NCBI RefSeq assembly: GCF_003473485.1
Contig: NC_053047.1
Location: forward strand, 37,868,972-37,932,971
Source: Medicago truncatula
Taxonomy: Eukaryota > Streptophyta > Magnoliopsida > Fabales > Fabaceae
Direction of reading: 5' to 3'
DNA length: 64,000 bases
The notes beneath the pieces were generated by a model. It made no database searches. It was not told the origin of the DNA and saw only the letters and a list, made by a program, of their open reading frames with translations. Position 1 is the first letter of the stretch, and each line of letters starts with the position of its first letter. Positions 35,696 to 47,138 of this stretch are shown here, piece by piece. A program made the translations under genes and the position numbers.

Positions 35696-36275
35696 GAATT
35701 GTTGTTTTTGACTCAAAACTGTGTTGGAGCTTCATCAAAAATCGTGTCGCGGTTTGGTGAAATCATGACGCAATTTGGTTCAGGTTTTGGAGGTTTTGTC
35801 TCGGCAAAAATTGTGCCACGAAGGGAAGAAATCGTGACACAATTTAGTGGATAACGATCAATTTGTATTGTGTACAAACTGAAAATGGTGGCATGATGGT
35901 AGAAAATCAGGACACAATTTTCTTGGGACTTGTGTACTATTTAAGGCTTCATTTCAGAGAGAGCTTCAAGAGAGAAACTTGGGAAATCAAATGAGGGAAC
36001 TTTAGAGTTGAGTGTCTTTGGTGAGAGTTTATTTCTTAGATTAGGAAACATTTGTAAATATTTTGGGTAGTGAGTGAGATTTCATTATTGGAAGGATCAA
36101 AAACTTCCTTTAGTGTTTTCTCTAAGATTCATTTGTGAGTGTGGGTAACTTGAAAAATAGGTAGAAATTAAGGTTTGTTCTTTGTGAACTTTTAAGTTAG
36201 TTTCATGTAACCTCTTTGTATCACTCTTATCATAGTGGATCAGAGAGTTTATCTCTCCCCTATTGATGAGTGCCA
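35696..36275 (+). repeat. putative 3' LTR remnant of the copia relic
   Basis: It follows a purine-rich 'atggagaattg' about 50 bp after the pol end, the usual place of the polypurine tract. It begins TGTTGTTTTTG and contains a TATA-like 'gtactatttaagg' near 35938. The right border is not defined and there is no second copy. Confidence 0.4.
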
Positions 36276-39236
36276 CGAAGCCGTCGGAAGCAAATTATGA
36301 ATATTGTTGGTGAAAATGGTGAAAAGACTAAAAATGAAGAAATGAAATGGATAGACAGGGACGCCACACTTTCTAATCCAAGAAAGTGATAAGTCTATGG
36401 ATGCGAGGATCGCCACAAGAAATATGATTTCTTGATAAGATCAAGGATGGTTCAATCCAGAACCACAAGAGACAAAGCTCTCAATACACATATGTGTAAA
36501 ATTCTATAATATTCAACCTTTTTTTTATTTCATAGAGAAAGTTACAATTTATAGAGTTTTCACAAAGTAACCTAATGGACTCTAATAAATTAAAATAAAC
36601 TCAAATAAATGGCTGATTAGCCTTACATTTATTCTCTAGAAATAAATTATGAAAACGTCACTAAAGGGATGTGAGAAGCCAATTACTTCCTTGAGCTGCA
36701 CCAAATAATTCTATGTAAGGGTAAATGAAGTCTGAGGCCGTTTACAACTTTAATTCTCCCATGTAGCTGTTATCATTCACACAATCACTACCATGCATTT
36801 CATTTCCAATTGAATGGGCCAATAGCAATTAATAATCTCTCCATTTGATTGTCAAGCCGTTACTTCTCAAAATGAAGTGAATTGGCTCATTTAATTCTTG
36901 AAGTGTGAGTAGTTTCCAACTGATTTATGCAAAGGAAATACCAAAGGCAAAACTGAACAATAACCACCATAATGCCAACGTGATTAATCATGTTATTGGC
37001 ATTTTTGAACAGTACTAATAATTGACCATTCGTATAATAGCCAAATTATTTTACTAGGAAAATAACATGCTTGTTTGGAATTAAAAATGAATAAAATATT
37101 CATTTTTTTTATATGTTTCCTTCCACATGCTTAATGAGCTCTTGATCTCATCACCTATAGTAGGTTATTTTGGACCGAACTTGGTAAACAACAAGATGTG
37201 TTGTTTTCTTTCTCTTATTTCTTATCTTTGTTGCTTTAAATATGTTTATGGTGTTGCTTCACACTTAAATCTAAATATGTTTGTTGTTGTTGTTGTTTGA
37301 GACTATTTTGATCATTGATTACTATTTTCTTTGCTCCACACATTTAAATTTATTGGTATGATTATTTGTTCAATTTCACAACAGGATATTTGCACACAAA
37401 AATTAACCAATTTATTCTAAAACGATCTGTCATAATTTTTATTCCTTTCCTACCACCATGTTATTATCAAAGAGCAAAAAGATTACTTTGCAATAATAAG
37501 TTGTTTGTCGAGCCAAGCTGATCTAGCTTGACTTTATTTGCAGCTAATTACATATTTCGTATATGCATTAATAGTACTAAGGAAATTAGTTTGTTTAGAT
37601 TAATATAAGATATTGAACATAATCATGATTTACTTGTCAATGTTCATGCCTCAAACACTATACATGTTTTTTTGTCGGTGAATCTACATCACATATGCTT
37701 AGCCAACCTAGCAAATTTCCCATTTCAATAGAAAATGCATAGCATGTTTTATTGTTGGGTTAAATAAGTAAATGGTCGTCTAAATATACCAACATTTGAT
37801 TTTAATCTCTTTAAAATATTATTTAAGTTTTTGGTCCCTCTAAAATTTTTCATCCATGAAATTAGTCCATACATTTTAGTCAATTCATATCTAACATTCA
37901 TATTTTTTAATAAAATTTTTCAGAAATTGGTAGAATATTATGACTATCTCTCCTAAAAAAAATTCGAATTTTTTAACAAAACATTAGTCCAAGGAAAATA
38001 TAAAAGCAATATTATATATAAAATATCAGAGTAATTTTTTATTTGTGCATGGTTCATTGGAAAAGTAATTTTTTATTTGTGCATAGTGAAAAGTTACATG
38101 AGTCCAAGGAAAAGAATAAAGGCACTATACATGTTAACAAAACATGAGTCCAATGAAAACATGGTTCATTGGAAAAATTATTTTTTATTTGTGCATAGTG
38201 AAAAAATGAGTTGTATTTAAATGAAAATGTCAATATTTATATATTAGTAGTAATTTTTTTATGTAAGTCTAATGAGTCGTATAGATATGATAGTAAGTGA
38301 ATTTAAAAATAAAAGGAAATATTAAATTATTATAAGAAGTACATACAAAAATATTTCATAGATGAAGATCCAGAATAAAAATAGTAATAAAAATAGTAGA
38401 CTTTTTTAATATCATCTAGTTAATCTAAATACAATAATGATGTTCTTTGCCATGACGGGTCACATTTGAATTCTAGATGAGTCCCAGGCCATATTTTAAT
38501 GATTAATCGGTTGTTCACATGTTTTATCAGAACTACAAATTATGGATTCAGATTTTCTGCAGTCACAATTCCAAGCATTCACATAGTCAGCACATTGATA
38601 ATCATTGGATTGAGATCAGACAGTCTAGATTTCATTGCAGATTTTGATGTTTTTTAATAAATATAAAATACCGAGCTTGAAACATAGACCGTCCGACCTC
38701 AATCTAATAGTCACCGATGTGCGTGAATGTGTGCATGGAATTGTTGATTCCAGGCAATCCAAATCCAACATTCTGTCTCTTACAACAACTAGACATGTTA
38801 AGATATGATCCAGGCTATTAACAAGTTGACAAATCTATAACCACTATATTCACTTGTATTACCAAGTAATGTGATTCATAAAAACAGGAAACTAAGCTCA
38901 TATAAAATAGATATATAAACCATGTAGAAGTCTATCTAGTGACACCAGTATAAACAAAAACTAACACTTTATAGCAAGGAATTTACCAAATACTATGAGT
39001 GAGTTGCTATAATATTAACCTCTACTTTTCTTTCTCTCTTTCATTGAGTGCCAAAAACTCAGATCAGCATTACATCCTTTGGTCAAATCCAATTTTTATT
39101 TTTCATGTTAAGTTTAAATTTTTAATATATAAGCTCCAAATGACGACAAAAGCGTAAATTCCTCACATCAACATGTTAGGAATGAATAGCTGAATTTTGA
39201 ATTTGAACAGACAGTGTTAAAAGCTGCTGCATAGAA
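36276..39236. other. intergenic DNA between copia relic and U2 gene
   Basis: No gene. 36290-37160 has moderate complexity and could be another LTR, unproven. 38030-38220 contains an imperfect local duplication of 'attttttatttgtgcatagtgaaaa' and 'catggttcattggaaaa'. Confidence 0.4.
38557..38760. mobile_element. palindromic MITE-like element
   Basis: 38563-38635 and 38688-38757 are inverted relatives (left 'cacaattccaagcattcacat...ggattgagatcagacagtc', right its complement with about 75-80% match). A short AT-rich loop separates them. Ends and target duplication not resolved. Confidence 0.55.
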
Positions 39237-39294
39237 GTCCCACATTGGAGAATCAGAAAAAAGAAAAAACATACAGTACATGTCTGATATAAAT
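39237..39294 (+). promoter_or_regulatory. snRNA promoter: USE and TATA box of the U2 gene
   Basis: GTCCCACATTG at 39237-39247 matches the plant snRNA upstream sequence element RTCCCACATCG with one change (T for C). TATAAAT at 39288-39294 is the TATA box, 32 bp upstream of the RNA start. The gap between the two is 40 bp, the long arrangement that in plants specifies Pol II transcription (U2, U1, U4, U5), in contrast to the shorter U6 arrangement. Confidence 0.85.
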
Positions 39295-39319
39295 GCAGCA
39301 TTGAGCAGCTAAACAAATC

Positions 39320-39517
39320 ATACCTTTCTCGACCTTTTGGCTGAGATCAAGTGTAGTATCTGTTCTTATCAGTTTAATATCTGATATGTGGACCATCGCC
39401 TCACACGATATTCAATTTATTTTTTGAGGGGGAGAGTCCACTACTATAGCTTGCTATTGGGTCTCTCAAGTGTCGTCTTTGCTTTGCACTATTGCATTGG
39501 CCTGGCGCACCCCACCC
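39320..39517 (+). ncRNA. U2: U2 spliceosomal snRNA gene, diverged copy
   Basis: The 5' part is nearly identical to canonical U2: ATACCTTTCTCG, the branch-point recognition GTAGTA (39352-39357), CTTATCAGTTTAATATCTGAT, and the Sm site TTATTTTTTGAG (near 39418-39430). Stem-loop III pairs GAGAG(T)CC with GGGTCTCTC. The length of about 198 nt and the end GGCGCACCCC fit. AGTTCAA at 39524-39530 matches the plant snRNA 3' box. Differences from the consensus as I know it: A for G in the stem-I left arm, stem IIa (39388-39406) with two mispairs, and a strongly changed stem IV. With promoter and 3' box present it may be expressed, but a decaying paralogue is also possible. In vivo, U2 pairs with the intron branch point. 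Confidence 0.92.
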
Positions 39518-39870
39518 AAACCAAGTTCAAGATTTCTATAACATTCGCTATCATGTTTTAGACTTTTATTTTACATCATTTGTTGATTTACAGAATGTTA
39601 TCTATCGCAAATCAAGAAAAATAGACAGCATATCTTTAAGCTAAAAAGTGTTCACTTGTTAATATACATAGTATTCAATACTCATTTCTCAAACATCATA
39701 CAGCACATGAAGTGTTGCATACACCTTTTGACATAGCACATATGCTTAAAATCAATTTGGTTATCTTACACAACATGAAATGGTGCAAACTAGTTTTGGT
39801 GGTTAAATGGTTCTTCACATGATTTACCATAAATATTCTCATATTCTGTCTCTTCCAACAAATAGAAATG

Positions 39871-42800
39871 TCAAGGTATGTCTTTTGAAGCTGCATCAAT
39901 AACTTTATTCTCTTCCTTTGAATCAAGCAAGGGCTTTGTTAATGCCGACTCATTCGCCTTTTTCTCGTTGGTTTTTCCCCATAGAACTAAGTATAGACCA
40001 AGCACAATGAGAATTGCACCAATGATCCTGTAATAAAATTGAATAAATCAGTTTAAAAAAATTCTATAATATAAAGTTGAAAGAGTGAAAATATTCAAGA
40101 ATAAGTGCATGATTGTTTCTTTTTCCACCCTGTGAGTTTCTCACACGCCCTATGCAGTTCGGATTACTGCATAAAAACCTCATAAAACCTCCAAAAACAC
40201 GTAAAAACATTTCGGATTTTGGAATCCGAATAGGGCACACAAGAACCTCATAAGGTGGGAAAAGTAATGGCGTAAGTGCATACCCTCCAGAGTATAACTG
40301 ATCTCCAAGAATAAGTGCTGCCATGACAGCAACTAGGAAAGTCTGTATTGGTTGGAAAACAGCAACAAAGACAGGACCACCCTTTTGAATACACCATGTT
40401 TGGAGAGATATCACAATACCTGATGCTACAATTCCCTGAAATCATCACACACAATTGAATTCAATTCACCGTAAACTTATGAGACTGTTTGAGAGAGCTT
40501 GAAACAAACATCTTATGACATGTTCAAAAGCCGTTGTTAGCTTATTTGCATAAACTCTCCAGGATAGCTAATAAAAGCAGATTATAGCTTATATGAAAAT
40601 AGTTTCACTTTATTTTAAATTTTGTTTTGGAAGTATCTTATACATAAGCACTTATGCCTTAAGCACTTAATTAAGTTGTATATCTAAACTTGGCTTAGAT
40701 CAAATATTTGAGAGTTGAAATGAGGAGTATTACAGCATATAGGATGGTAAAAAGCTCCTCTGATGATTGTATCTTCCACTTTTCAAAATCATTTTCTGTG
40801 AAGGCTGCTATGATCAAGAATTGTATCAATCCAAAGAAACATGTAAATGATGTCAGTGTGAGTTTTGCTGGATACTTCTTCACCACCGGAGCCTGCATAA
40901 GATTATTCACTTTGCAATTTAGGTTATGAAAATTGATCATTTTGAACATGCCAAGTGCAATAGCATTAAACACAATGAAGTTACTTAAAAGTTATTTGTA
41001 AAATGTACAAGAATTATGGATATTTTTTGCTATAACCGAGATCGGATGGACTAATGACCTGACTTGTGTAGCACCAACACTCCAGATTAAAAGTGTGTCT
41101 CGTGTCTGACATGTGATGGTGTTGGATACAAGAAACAAAACCGACATACGTAGTCACGTTCAATTATTAATTTTTTTCAATGTGTCAGTGTTGTGTCTGG
41201 TGTCTATATCAGTGTTAGTTCTATATCTAATTTGTAGCTTGAGGTTTAAGTAAACTTCATAAACCATAATCATAGAAAATACCTGAAAAACTATCCAACC
41301 AGCCCATGATAAACAATGTCCAAGCAAGTATATGCAACCCCATGTCCAATTTTGCATTTTTGTTGAAGACTCATCTACTTGTAATAAGGTATTGTCTCCT
41401 TGTATATGGTCCATTTGAAGGTGAAGAAGAGGAGGACCTTTATAAAGAGTGATTATAGTGGCACCTCCCACACTTGCAATGGTTCCTACAACTTTTGCTA
41501 ATCCATCTCTTCTTGCAATGTTGGTTTCCTCAAGTCTGGTAGAAAAACAAATTAAACTTATCAAAGTTGTAATATGAAATTAAAATAGAAACTAAAAAAG
41601 AATGTTACTACCTGTTTAGATAAACAACTTATTAAGCACTTAAAGTCATAGCATAAGTGTCTATCATATAAGTGCGTATGTCTTAGTTATTTTATAACAA
41701 ATGATAAAATAATGTCAAATCGTCTTCATATAAGCTATAAGTTTTTTCATAAGCTATCCTTGAGAGGTTATAGAAATTAGTTGAAAACAGCTTATGAACA
41801 TGGCATAAGTTGTTTCCATAAGATCTCCTGAATAGTTTACAAGTGCTTATGGAAGTAACCAAGTTCAAATAAGTCAATCTAAATAGGTACTTCCTATTTG
41901 GATCAAAAATTAATTAAGCTCTTATTGAAAAAGTGTTTATCATATAAGTGCTTTTGTACAAGTTATTTCCACAACAGAAGATAAAATAAAGTCATTTTGT
42001 TTTTGTATAAGCTATATGGTATATTCATAAGCTATCCTAAAGAGCTTATGGAAATAAGCTAAAAGCAACTAATGGACATGTCATAATTTGTTTTCATAAG
42101 TTTTCTCAAAGAGTTGTGCAAGTGCTTATGCAAATACATAAGCTCAAATAAGTCGATTCAAATAGGCTCTAGGAGACATGATTGATATATTACCTTAAAG
42201 CTGAGGCCAAGACAAATGTGATGGCAGGAACTGAGTTTTGCATTGCAGAAGCAAAAGTAGGAGAAGCATAGTATAATCCCAACAAGTAAAATCCTTGGTT
42301 TGCAGTGATCCTACATTACCAACAAAAAAGAAAAAGAAGAAAATTTTAGAACTAATATTAAGTTTTTGTTTGATTATACCGTGACGTAATTATTTTTAAT
42401 CGAATAGATTTTATAAAATTGATTTTAGTTAAAAGTGACTTTACGTTCAAATTATTTATATTTGAACATGTTCATGTGAAAGTGAATTGAATAATAACTT
42501 TGAGCGTAAGAAACATGTTTGCAGGTAGAAGTTACAAATTATGATCAATTCTAATCGAGAATCTCGAAACATATCAAGACCGATTTTAAGTCTTCGGAAT
42601 TATTTTTTACTTTAGGAAAGTGAATGCAGACCCTCAAAAGAAAATAAATGTGTGAAGTTTTTAAGTTTATATACTTTCTTACCCCAATAAAGCCAATAGG
42701 AAGAATTGAACCAATAAAGATAGAGTAAGGGGTGGTCTTTGATTCCTGATACAATAATATTTAAAAATGTTTCATGTTAAAATGTGCATTATTATGCTAA

Positions 42801-43068
42801 GAAAAATGAAATGAAATAACAAAACTAATTGGTAGAAAAAAGTGTAAAAAAAAATAATAAATGTTGTTGTGGAAACTCACTTTTCTAAAAAGTAAGCAAG
42901 TGGACTCAACAAAAGCAATGCAATTAAATTTCTATAAATAGGATAAACAACTTTGCTAACACCCATGTTTAATGCAAGTCTAGAGACAATGTGAAATCCT
43001 GCAAAACAAAACTGTAGAGCAAGTAATGCTACAAGAAGCTTCACTTTTTCTGTCATTATACTTCCCAT
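39871..43068 (-). CDS. WAT1-related (EamA/nodulin-21-type) transporter, 7 exons
   Basis: Exons on the minus strand: 43068-42881, 42745-42683, 42310-42194, 41535-41283, 40892-40734, 40435-40284, 40027-39871. All GT-AG, phases consistent, 362 residues, the usual length for plant WAT1/UMAMIT-type proteins with ten membrane segments and two EamA domains (about residues 10-145 and 180-325). Landmarks: ALQFCFAGFHIVSRLALNMG and VYPIYRNLIA (exon 1), RPPLTLSLLVQFFLLALLG (2), ITANQGFYLLGLYYASPTF (3), LYKGPPL and WTWGCIYLLGHCLSWAGW (4), YPAKLTLTSFTCFFG (5), SGIVISLQTWCIQKGGPVF and LILGDQLYSGG (6), IGAILIVLGLYLVLWGK (7). Family members move amino acids or auxin across the plasma membrane or tonoplast; the substrate here is unknown. 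Introns 3 to 6 carry small repeats. Confidence 0.94.
40120..40268. mobile_element. MITE-like element in intron 6 of the WAT1 gene
   Basis: It begins 'ccaccctgtgagtttctcacacgccc' and ends with the inverse 'gggcacacaagaacctcataaggtggg'. Inside, 'ttcggattactgcat' faces 'ttcggattttggaatccgaat'. A second copy with the same ends lies at 43850-44012. Confidence 0.6.
40478..42180. repeat. copies of a 'CTTATAAGCT' MITE family in WAT1 introns
   Basis: About 40478-40690 (intron 5), 41615-41895 and 41896-42170 (both intron 3) consist of phrases such as 'cataagctatccttgagaggttat', 'aagtgcttatg' and 'gagcttatggaaataagct', arranged with inverted ends. Other copies occur at 51590-52200, 54425-54836 and 54958-55209. 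Exons between these copies are not part of the repeat. Confidence 0.6.
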
Positions 43069-43375
43069 TTTTTGTGTAAAACTTTGAATTGGTTATGAGA
43101 GTTAATAACAATGAAAGGTGCTTTTATAGAGAGAGAAAGAATAATCTTGAGGAAATATTAAAATTATTAGGGTTTTTTTAATGTTAATATTATAAGTAGG
43201 TGTAGTTGTATTATTTAGTTCCTTGGAATAGAAGTTACAAGTATATTGTAATTGTAAATGTTTAACATATGCAATCTTTTTTACCAATGTGACTGATTCA
43301 AAGTATTCATTGTTGTCGGTGACGGATCCAGGAATTTTGGAAAGTGGGGCACTATATATATATATATATATATAT

Positions 43376-43666
43376 ATGGGATTTGCTAGGATACACTCAC
43401 TAGTTTTTATTAAGGTGTGTTTTAGCAAATATACAACTAAAAAGTTGTTAATACACCTTAAGGTGAATCTTGCTAAAATACACCTTCTAAAATATAAGTG
43501 GGTGTATGTTAGCAACTCCTATAGGCATTTGCTAGAATACACTCACTTATTTTTTAGAAAGTATGTTTTAGCAAATTATAACTAAAAAGTAGTTAAATAC
43601 ACCTTAAGGTGCAGCTTGCTAAAACACTCCCACATAAAAACTAATGGGTGTGTTCTAGCAAACCCC

Positions 43667-43668
<2 letters not shown>
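43376..43668. mobile_element. inverted-repeat element embedded in a (TA)n tract
   Basis: The left end GGGATTTGCTAGGATACACTC and the right end ...GGGTGTGTTCTAGCAAACCCC are inverted repeats extended over 70 bp (TTAGTTTTTAT, GTGTTTTAGCAA, CACCTTAAGGTG). A second, internal left-type end starts near 43524. Both sides are flanked by TA microsatellites (43352-43375 and 43669-43692), followed by (GA)n. It lies about 300 bp upstream of the WAT1 start codon. Confidence 0.75.
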
Positions 43669-43712
<44 letters not shown>

Positions 43713-43849
43713 TGATCCATTGACTCCAATAGTAAGTGTAAAGAGTTACTCCAAACCATGACCACTCATTTTAATAATAATTAATGGTTGTGATTAATTT
43801 AAAATAGCATACATTTTAATAGATTGGTGGATAACGGAATAGCATTGCT

Positions 43850-44012
43850 TTTTTTCGCACCCTATGAGTTTCTCGCACGCCCTATGCAATTTGGATTATA
43901 GAATCCGAACGGCATAAACATCTCATAAAAACCTCCAAAAACACGTTGAAACATTTCGGATTCTATAATTCGAATATGGCACGCAAAAAACTCATGGAAT
44001 AGGAAAAGTATG
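43850..44012. mobile_element. second copy of the 'CGCACCCTATGAG' MITE-like element
   Basis: Same end sequences and internal 'ttcggattctataattcgaat' phrase as 40120-40268, about 80% alike by eye. It lies 0.8 kb upstream of the WAT1 gene. Confidence 0.6.
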
Positions 44013-44901
44013 GCCTACATTTTTTGTAAATTTCACTTCACTATTTCATTTCACCCAATATCAGTGATCCAAACATATAACTTATTCATAGACTACAAAA
44101 TCTTAGACATAATTTCAATTTCTTATGTTTGTTGACTTTTAATTAAATAATGTATGGAGACAAAATCAAGTTGAATCATGTTAGCCAGGTAGTTAGAGAG
44201 CAACCAACCTATATAGTTTTGTGATAATGTTCTCACCATCTCTTATCTTAATATATCTATTGAGACTCTTGTCCCAATTATCAAGCTATGTGCAGATTAA
44301 TGATTGTAGATTTAGTTTTTTAGACATAAATATAATCTAACAAGGAGTTGATTAATATTGACATAAAATTTTGAAGCCACATATTAATGATTAATAACAA
44401 TGATGATTGGCTGCTTGAGACTCAAGGGATTCTTTTGAATGTATTTCATTGGGGGGAAGAACAAGAATATGAATCAAATATGCATGTGCTGATGTTTATA
44501 ATTCATGCATATTTTATGATTCAGAGAATCATAGATTATTTATAAAGTTTAACACTAATATGCAACATGTGATTTGCTACTTCTAGAGCCTCCTTTAGAA
44601 AATGAGAAGTATTTTTCTTTATCCACCTTTCAAATCTCATTATTTGTTGATAGTAGATTCATAATTTTTCACTCTAAATTTTCGTAACTCTCACTTTTTG
44701 TTGTTAGTATATTTATATTTTTTCCCCTTTAAATTTTCGTCACTTGTCAGAATATAATTTGCATACAACAATCGATCATATAAAAGATTTTTAGAAGGTT
44801 GATGATCAATTGTAATTAGTCAGCAAAGTTCAAGGTTTACGTAAAATAAAGATAAGATTTAATTACAGTTTATAAAGAATGACATTCCTAATCTTACAAG
44901 T
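44013..44901. other. intergenic DNA upstream of the WAT1 gene
   Basis: AT-rich, no gene or recognisable element. Confidence 0.5.
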
Positions 44902-45165
44902 TGGTACTGGGAAAAACCTAAGTCCCACATCGGATAGATGAGACTCTTGATGAGAGTTTATAAAGAGGGGGAACTCCTCACTTCACAAGCTGGTTTTGTA
45001 AGGTTGAGTTAGGCCCCCAATTTCAACATGGTATCAGAGTTTGTCGAATTCAAGGGACACCTAACTATTCACGCACCAAGCCCAAAGAGTGTTGGACGTG
45101 AGGGGGTGTATTGGAAACAACTCAAGTCCCACATCGGATAGATGAAACTCTTGATGAGGAGGTAT
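44902..45165 (+). mobile_element. TRIM retroelement, second LTR truncated
   Basis: LTR 1 is 44902-45028, with GTCCCACATCG at 44922-44932 and TATAAA at 44959-44964. Primer site TGGTATCAGAG starts at 45029. The internal part ends in a purine tract GAGGGGG before LTR 2 at 45107, which repeats 'caagtcccacatcggatagatga' and stops near 45165. No target duplication is visible because the right end is missing. Confidence 0.85.
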
Positions 45166-46660
45166 ATTGAAACAAAAAGCATAAACACGACTTTTAGACA
45201 CATTCATTCACATAAAAGCAAAATTTAGAATTACTATTTTTATTATTTTTGAAATAATTAAAAGATAAAAAGGTATAATCAACATTTTGTGAGTGTTCCT
45301 AATTAGAAATTTATATTCAGTCTTATGACCATGTAAGAATAATCCTCAAACAAATTCAAGTTCTCACATAGATTAAGGTAAAACTTAATTAGAACTTAAT
45401 TCATGTGGTATGCATGGTCTTATGCAACTTGAGTAATTTTCCATATAATATCTACCTTTTTTAGCAAGTATAATAATTTACCTGTAGACCATATGAGTGA
45501 TCCTCTCATTGAACAAATACGAGGGAGTCATGTGTGTAATCTCCACCATTCAATCCTCCATCTCTATATTAAAATACACTTTCTTTCATTGAGACATTAG
45601 ATTAGATAAATTAAATGGTTGAGATTAAACATGAGAGAATCCATTCCCATAGACCACATTCATCCTAAACAGCACCGTAAGATCCTTTGTGACATCTACT
45701 GGTGGGTCCTCACTCCTCTCCTAAAAATGTTAGTCAACTATTCAACTAGATTATAGGAGGAACGTTATATTATTGCTTTATATGCTTGGTCATGAGCCTT
45801 ATTGATTATGATAGATAAAACAAAAGTGCAAATGTTCTTGTAAGTTTATCTCAATTGATAGGGATATTGCATAATATATATAGGAGTTGGAGTTCGAACT
45901 TCGTACACCCCACTTCACCACTTTTAAAATATGTGAACTCCAGCCTTACATAAAGGTTGCATCATGAAAGAGATGTTACAAAATTTGTTTACTCAAATCA
46001 TAAAATTCCATTCTATTATGTTCATGTGCCCAACTAGCAGCGGCAATTAGAAGAGCCACGTTATTTTTCTTATAAAAAAACAGAGCCATGTTATTTTATT
46101 GAATTTAAAATTTCCTATTCCAATTGAAAACTTATTGTAGTTTAATCACTTTTGGGGGTCTTACAAAAATTAATTTAAGCCGGTGCAATAGGGCAAAAAC
46201 TGCTTGATATTTGGAGCTATACAGAAATCTTCTAAGTTGAACCTTTTTTCTTATGACTTTAGCATGTCATTCATTACATATGATTGAGTCTAATTGCTTG
46301 ATTAAGTTTTTTTTATTAAGTATACCATAACATTTATGGGTCGGTTGAGTGAATAAGAGGTAACAAAGCTGCAAAAAGACCATAAATCTTTAATCAGTGT
46401 TAAAATCTGCTTTTCAAGTTTTAAACTATATATGCATTGTAAACCAATAGTATCGTTTTTCTTTTTTTTACCAAATTGTAAAGCAATAGTGTTAAAAACT
46501 GCTGCATCTCATGATTGGATTTCCATTTTTTTAAGTGAACACTATTCATTTAAAATGGTACAACGACCATAACCGTAAAAATGGGTATTGCAGCCGGCTT
46601 GTCAATTGAGGCAGGGAAAATTTTCCCCATCCATCCAGAGACCCATAAACATTATAGAAG

Positions 46661-46691
<31 letters not shown>

Positions 46692-47138
46692 CAAAATACT
46701 ATCATTTTCAATTAAATGTCAATCAAAATTGGTACTATCATTCGGGGACAGGAGACCGCAGGGGGTGGCTCGTCCCGGCTGGGGAAAAATCCTCGCCCAC
46801 GGCCCCCAAATGTAGACAATACTCACGGGGATCTCCACTTGAAGATATCAATTGACATAACTAATTGTAGCATATACATGCATAACATATCATGGATCAC
46901 AATAATCTCAGGTTCATCATATATATCAAATAATCTACTACTGCTTCAACATCAGCATCAGCATGTACTACAATTATAACAATCATGCAAGCACGCCGTA
47001 ACCAAATAACTTTACTATCCGTTCAGTGTTACCACTTGTTGGCGGTGATTGGAAATTCATGAATTGCTTATAGAAAACAATTTTGAAAACAAAACTCATT
47101 TCTATTGATACGCCAGCTAGTATAACACATGTGATGGT
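45166..47138. other. intergenic DNA between WAT1 and PP2C genes
   Basis: No gene. About 45840-45965 is SINE-like (box A-like 'tctcaattgataggg', box B-like 'gagttcgaactt'). A run of 30 A occupies 46661-46690, followed by a GC-rich patch (46745-46806: 'ggggacaggagaccgcaggggg'), which looks like the end of an inserted element. Open frames across these patches have no protein character. Confidence 0.5.

Noticed and set aside
46588..46979. Two overlapping open frames across the poly-A run
   Set aside because: They read poly-Lys through A30 and a GC-rich scrap. More likely the end of an inserted element than a gene.
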